From positions 1 to 46,912 of the forward strand of contig NZ_AOJK01000012.1 in the NCBI RefSeq assembly GCF_000336875.1: DNA of 46,912 nt, in the 5' to 3' direction. Both the position numbers and the translations under genes were made by a program. Each line of letters begins with the position of its first letter. The first letter of the stretch is position 1. The notes below the pieces were generated by a model. It was not told the DNA's origin and did no database searches. It was given only the letters and a program-made list of their open reading frames with translations. Shown here one piece after another: positions 44,152 to 46,912 of the stretch. Origin of the DNA: Halorubrum californiense DSM 19288 (GTDB lineage: Archaea; Halobacteriota; Halobacteria; Halobacteriales; Haloferacaceae).

Positions 44152-44412
44152 AGTTCCTGAATTCGACCGCGAGGGACGCCGTGAAGCCGTTTCGCGGGCG
44201 GTTCCGAACGCAGTCGCTTATAAATCTTGTGAGATTATCGTCTCCGCTCCGGCTCGAACGCGCTCCCAACTGTCCTCGAATCCGATCCGATCGGCCCGCG
44301 GCCTCCGTCACGCGACCCTTCCCGGCGCGTTCGGGCTCCGGTCGGCTTCGCCCGCGGTACTCTCTCGGGGCGAACCGACAGGTTCGACGGGCTCCCCCGA
44401 CGACGGTCCGCC
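44152..44412. other. gap between histone-fold gene and larB with a strong TATA-like box
   Basis: CTTATAAATC at 44217-44226 is a near-ideal TATA element on either strand. On the plus strand it would start a transcript about 165 nt before larB; on the minus strand, about 70 nt before the histone-fold gene. The sequence between it and larB shows no convincing ORF, only an Arg/Pro-rich frame typical of a shadow. It may be a long 5' leader for larB or a small RNA; the sequence does not decide. Confidence 0.4.
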
Positions 44413-45180
44413 ATGCGAGAGACGCTGGCGGCGCTCGAAGCGGGCGAGATCGGCGTCGAAGAGGCGGAGTCGCGGCTCGCGGGCTACGCGACAACTGACG
44501 CGGGGCGGTTCGACGCCGCCCGCGAGCGGCGGCGCGGGATCCCCGAGGCGATCCTCGCGGAGGGGAAGACGCCCGCGGAGGTCGCCGCGCTGGCGGCGAC
44601 GGCGCTCGACACCACCGGCCGGGCCTTGGTGACCCGCGCCGACGAGGCGACGGCGACGGCGGTCGCGTCGGCGGTCGGCGACGCGGAGACGGACCCGACC
44701 GTCGACCGCGACGAGCGGACCGGTACCGTCGTCGTCCACGCGGCCGGCTTCGAGACCCCGTCGCTCGACGCCGCGGTCGCGGTCGTGGCCGCCGGCACCG
44801 CGGACGCGCCGGTCGCCGGCGAGGCGGCGGTCGTCGCCAGCGAGGTCGGGGCCGCGGTCGACCGGGTCGACGACGTGGGCGTCGCCAACCTCGACCGGAT
44901 CCTCGACCAGGTCGACCGGATCCGCGAGGCCGATGTCGTCGTCGTCGCGGCCGGCCGCGAGGGGGCGCTTCCCACGGTCGTCGCCGGCCTCGTCGACGCC
45001 CCCGTGATCGCGCTTCCGGTGTCGACCGGCTACGGCGTCGGCGGCGAGGGCGTCGCGGCGTTGGAGGGGGCGCTCCAGTCGTGTTCCGTGCTCACGACAG
45101 TCAACGTCGACGCCGGCTTCGTCGCCGGCGCGCAGGCCGGGCTGATCGCCCGCGCGGTCGACGCGGCGCGGACCGAGTGA
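44413..45180 (+). CDS. larB: LarB, nickel-pincer cofactor biosynthesis carboxylase
   Basis: This 255-residue protein resembles the PurE family and, in the lactate racemase pathway, carboxylates nicotinic acid adenine dinucleotide before LarE adds sulphur. Family features are GRFDAARERRRGIPEAILAEGKTP (about 31-54), a Gly-rich central part with AAGTADAPVAGEAAV (about 129-143) and the C-terminal ALPVSTGYGVGGEGVAAL and NVDAGFVAGAQAG segments. The length is typical. larE is about 33 kb away in the window; larA and larC must lie elsewhere if the pathway is complete. Confidence 0.93.
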   Translation: MRETLAALEAGEIGVEEAESRLAGYATTDAGRFDAARERRRGIPEAILAEGKTPAEVAALAATALDTTGRALVTRADEATATAVASAVGDAETDPTVDRDERTGTVVVHAAGFETPSLDAAVAVVAAGTADAPVAGEAAVVASEVGAAVDRVDDVGVANLDRILDQVDRIREADVVVVAAGREGALPTVVAGLVDAPVIALPVSTGYGVGGEGVAALEGALQSCSVLTTVNVDAGFVAGAQAGLIARAVDAARTE

Positions 45181-45315
45181 GCGACGGGGATCGAGCGGGG
45201 AGCTCGCCGGTCTCCGAGTTCGCTTACCCGCGCGAATACCGGCAGCCGGCGGGGTCGAACAAGGGTATTAGTTCGTCGAGTCCGTATGATAGCTGCCGAC
45301 GCACGTCGGCATCAC

Positions 45316-45468
45316 ATGCCACGCTGTGACCACTGCGGGTCGCACGTCTCGGACCGCTTCGCGCGCGTCTTCGCGGACGAACGCGGCGACCTGAACGCGT
45401 GCCCGAAGTGCTCCGCGAACGCGGGCATCGCAGAGGTGTCCCGCGAGCGGACGCGAACCGGGGACTGA
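45316..45468 (+). CDS. small zinc-finger protein
   Basis: This 50-residue protein has two CxxC pairs, CDHC (4-7) and CPKC (29-32), around a basic/aromatic stretch [11 protein letters not shown]. It ends with a basic tail rich in Arg. I recall it as a widely conserved haloarchaeal family of unknown function. ATG 45316 gives the start seen in such proteins (MPRCDHCG); an in-frame ATG at 45286 would add ten residues. Confidence 0.8.
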   Translation: MPRCDHCGSHVSDRFARVFADERGDLNACPKCSANAGIAEVSRERTRTGD

Positions 45469-45577
45469 CCGGCGAAACGCCGATCGGAGACCGAGCGCAC
45501 GGAGAGCGGCGGCTCCGTCTCGTCCCCGCCGCGGGCACATCCGCACCCACTTTGCGCTCGCGCTCGGACGGCCGCCC

Positions 45578-45844
45578 GTGGCCGACCACCACGTGTACGT
45601 GATCGAGTGCGCCGACGGCACCCTCTACACCGGGTACACGACCGACGTGGAGCGGCGCGTCGCCGAACACGACGCCGGCGAGGGCGCGAAGTACACCCGC
45701 GGCCGGACCCCCGTCACCCTGCGCCACGTCGAGTCGTTCGACTCGAAGTCGGCGGCGATGTCGCGGGAGTACGCGATCAAGTCGCTGTCGCGCGCCGAGA
45801 AGGAGCGGCTGATCGGCGAGACTGACGGCGACGCGGGGAACTGA
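45578..45844 (+). CDS. GIY-YIG (UPF0213-type) nuclease-domain protein
   Basis: This 88-residue protein consists of a single GIY-YIG domain: [16 protein letters not shown] (6-21) for the first two strands, the Arg-containing helix [19 protein letters not shown] and the C-terminal [18 protein letters not shown] with the metal-binding Glu. Stand-alone members of this family have uncertain activity. The start is GTG 45578 with a TATA-like CCACTTTGC about 22-30 nt upstream. Confidence 0.92.
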   Translation: MADHHVYVIECADGTLYTGYTTDVERRVAEHDAGEGAKYTRGRTPVTLRHVESFDSKSAAMSREYAIKSLSRAEKERLIGETDGDAGN

Positions 45845-45864
45845 CCGCGCCGACCGCCTCTCTC

Positions 45865-46755
45865 TCACTCCACGAGCCGCTCTATCTCGGTGACGAGGAT
45901 GCCGGTCGCGCCGACCGACCGCAGCTCCGAGATGGTCTCGAACACGTCGCGCTCGTCGACGACGGCGTGGACCGCGACCATCCCGTTCCCGTTCTCGTCG
46001 GCCTCGACGTCCATCACCGTCGGGCCGCCGAGCCCGGGGATCACGTCTTTCACCTCGTCGAGCCGGTCTTTCGGCGCGTTCATCATCAGGTAGCGCCGAC
46101 CGTCGGCCGCGAGGACGGACTCGAAGGCGGTCAGGACCTGCTCGACCTTCGGGTCGTCGACGACGTCCGGGCGGGCGAACAGCCGGACCGAGGAGTCGAG
46201 CACGTCGTCGATCACCGCGAGCCGGTTCACCTTCAGCGTCGTCCCCGTCGAGGTGATGTCGACGATGGCGTCGGCCATGTCGACGTGCGGGGTCAGCTCC
46301 GTCGCGCCCGTCACCGTGACCACGTCGGCGTCGACGCCCACGCGGTCGAGGTAGTCGCGGGTGACGTTCGGGAACTCGGTCGCGACCGTCTTGCCGGCGA
46401 GGTCATCGATGTTCGACACGTCGCCGTCCTCGGGTGCCGCGAGAACGAGCCGACAGGAACCGTACCCGAGATCGAGCAGGTCGGCGAGATCGTCATCGGC
46501 CGCCTCGCTCGCGGCGTCGACGACGCCGCCCGACTCGGCCGCCTGATCGAGGCCGGTGACGCCGAGGTCGGCCGCGCCGTCGCGGACGTACTCGGGGATG
46601 TCGGCCGCCCGCGCGAACAGCACCGTCACGTCCTCGTCGACGGTGTCGGCGTACAGCTGTCTGTCGGCGGTCTCCTCGACGTGGAGACCCGCGCGTTCCA
46701 GCAGCGAGAGCGTCGGCTCGTGTAGGCGGCCCTTGTTGGGGACGGCGATTCGCAT
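45865..46755 (-). CDS. hisG: HisG, ATP phosphoribosyltransferase (long form)
   Basis: This 296-residue enzyme catalyses the first step of histidine synthesis, joining ATP and PRPP. It begins [14 protein letters not shown], contains [23 protein letters not shown] near 48-70, [14 protein letters not shown] and the PRPP-binding [12 protein letters not shown]. The C-terminal 75 residues (from about [20 protein letters not shown]) form the regulatory ACT-like domain of the long form, which is subject to histidine feedback and needs no HisZ. ATG 46755 is used although the frame is open upstream into the repeat. The promoter is weak: only AAAACGTTTC (46781-46790) is near the expected place. Confidence 0.96.
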   Translation of the reverse strand: MRIAVPNKGRLHEPTLSLLERAGLHVEETADRQLYADTVDEDVTVLFARAADIPEYVRDGAADLGVTGLDQAAESGGVVDAASEAADDDLADLLDLGYGSCRLVLAAPEDGDVSNIDDLAGKTVATEFPNVTRDYLDRVGVDADVVTVTGATELTPHVDMADAIVDITSTGTTLKVNRLAVIDDVLDSSVRLFARPDVVDDPKVEQVLTAFESVLAADGRRYLMMNAPKDRLDEVKDVIPGLGGPTVMDVEADENGNGMVAVHAVVDERDVFETISELRSVGATGILVTEIERLVE

Positions 46756-46839
46756 ACGGGGAGCGTCGCGGGGGGAGGGGGAAACGTTTTCGTCCGCGAA
46801 GTGGGGGGCGTCGACGCGAAACCGTTCACTGCCAACTGA

Positions 46840-46912
46840 TGCGGTGGCGCGTGCCTGCGAGCGGCCGCCACCGGCGGCCGCGAGTCGCACGCGCGAGGGA
46901 GTCGCTGGCGCC
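46840..46912 (-). repeat. structured repeat, copy 2 (before hisG), cut by the window end
   Basis: The reverse complement of this stretch is nearly identical to 2495-2561 before hisB. The outer stem GCGCGTGC/GCACGCGC (46847-46854 with 46887-46894) and the inner 9-bp stem (46861-46869 with 46873-46881) are unchanged, while the three-base loop differs (GGG in copy 1, GGT in the same sense here). It ends 84 nt before the hisG start codon, in the same orientation relative to the gene as copy 1. More of it may lie beyond the window. Confidence 0.75.

Noticed and set aside
46756..46890. N-terminal extension of HisG
   Set aside because: It is the translation of repeat copy 2. HisG normally starts at [11 protein letters not shown].

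Overview
The window looks like chromosome of a haloarchaeon, most likely Halorubrum or a close relative (genus is inference). The signs are very high GC, strongly acidic proteins with Asp/Glu-rich tails and inserts, an archaeal gene set (TBP, RadA, Orc1/Cdc6, UvrA, Rad3-type helicase, LysW-type amino-acid biosynthesis, twin TatC proteins, Brp/Blh retinal synthesis) and many TATA-like boxes about 23-32 nt before the start codon, as in leaderless haloarchaeal transcripts. There is no rRNA, tRNA, CRISPR array, recognisable transposase or replication origin. 

Layout. 1-3.2 kb: hisA, then an AT-richer accessory stretch with one orphan membrane protein and a GC-rich hairpin repeat, then hisB. 3.3-6.1 kb: a YkgJ-type cysteine-cluster protein and an SdhA/FrdA/NadB-family flavoprotein. 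6.1-9.1 kb (minus): a coupled group of lycopene cyclase (crtY), beta-carotene cleavage enzyme (blh/brp), a GNAT protein with a Cys4 tail and a small protein; crtY and blh together give retinal for rhodopsins. 9.2-11.5 kb (minus): serB, two tiny proteins and larE. 11.6-17.1 kb: a HhH-MutS ATPase, a RidA protein and uvrA. 17.2-20.8 kb: divergent double-length tatC2 and single tatC1, sharing a mirrored promoter region. 21.0-21.9 kb: an EamA transporter. 22.0-31.5 kb (minus): the arginine pathway in two units, argG-argH and lysW-argX-argC-argB-argD-argE-argF, in which a LysW-type carrier protein protects the glutamate amino group. 31.8-35.1 kb (minus): hemL and an ammonium transporter fused to a PII domain. 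35.5-40.6 kb: radA, an ACT-domain regulator, a Rad3/XPD-type helicase, a small membrane protein and tbp. 40.7-46.8 kb: a THUMP-type tRNA methyltransferase, orc1/cdc6, rpiA, a 55-aa histone-fold protein, larB, a small zinc-finger protein, a GIY-YIG protein and hisG. The window ends inside a second copy of the hairpin repeat seen before hisB. 

Most genes are ordinary haloarchaeal core genes. The features most worth a second look are: the same structured repeat placed just upstream of both hisB and hisG; a LysW carrier lacking all four zinc cysteines; the Amt-PII fusion; short upstream ORFs that overlap the starts of crtY, amt and argX, with a ribosome-binding site inside the short ORF (and a weaker case before the EamA gene); the mirrored tatC promoters; and cysteine-rich additions on HemL and a GNAT enzyme. 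I found no clear undescribed multi-gene system such as a defence island.
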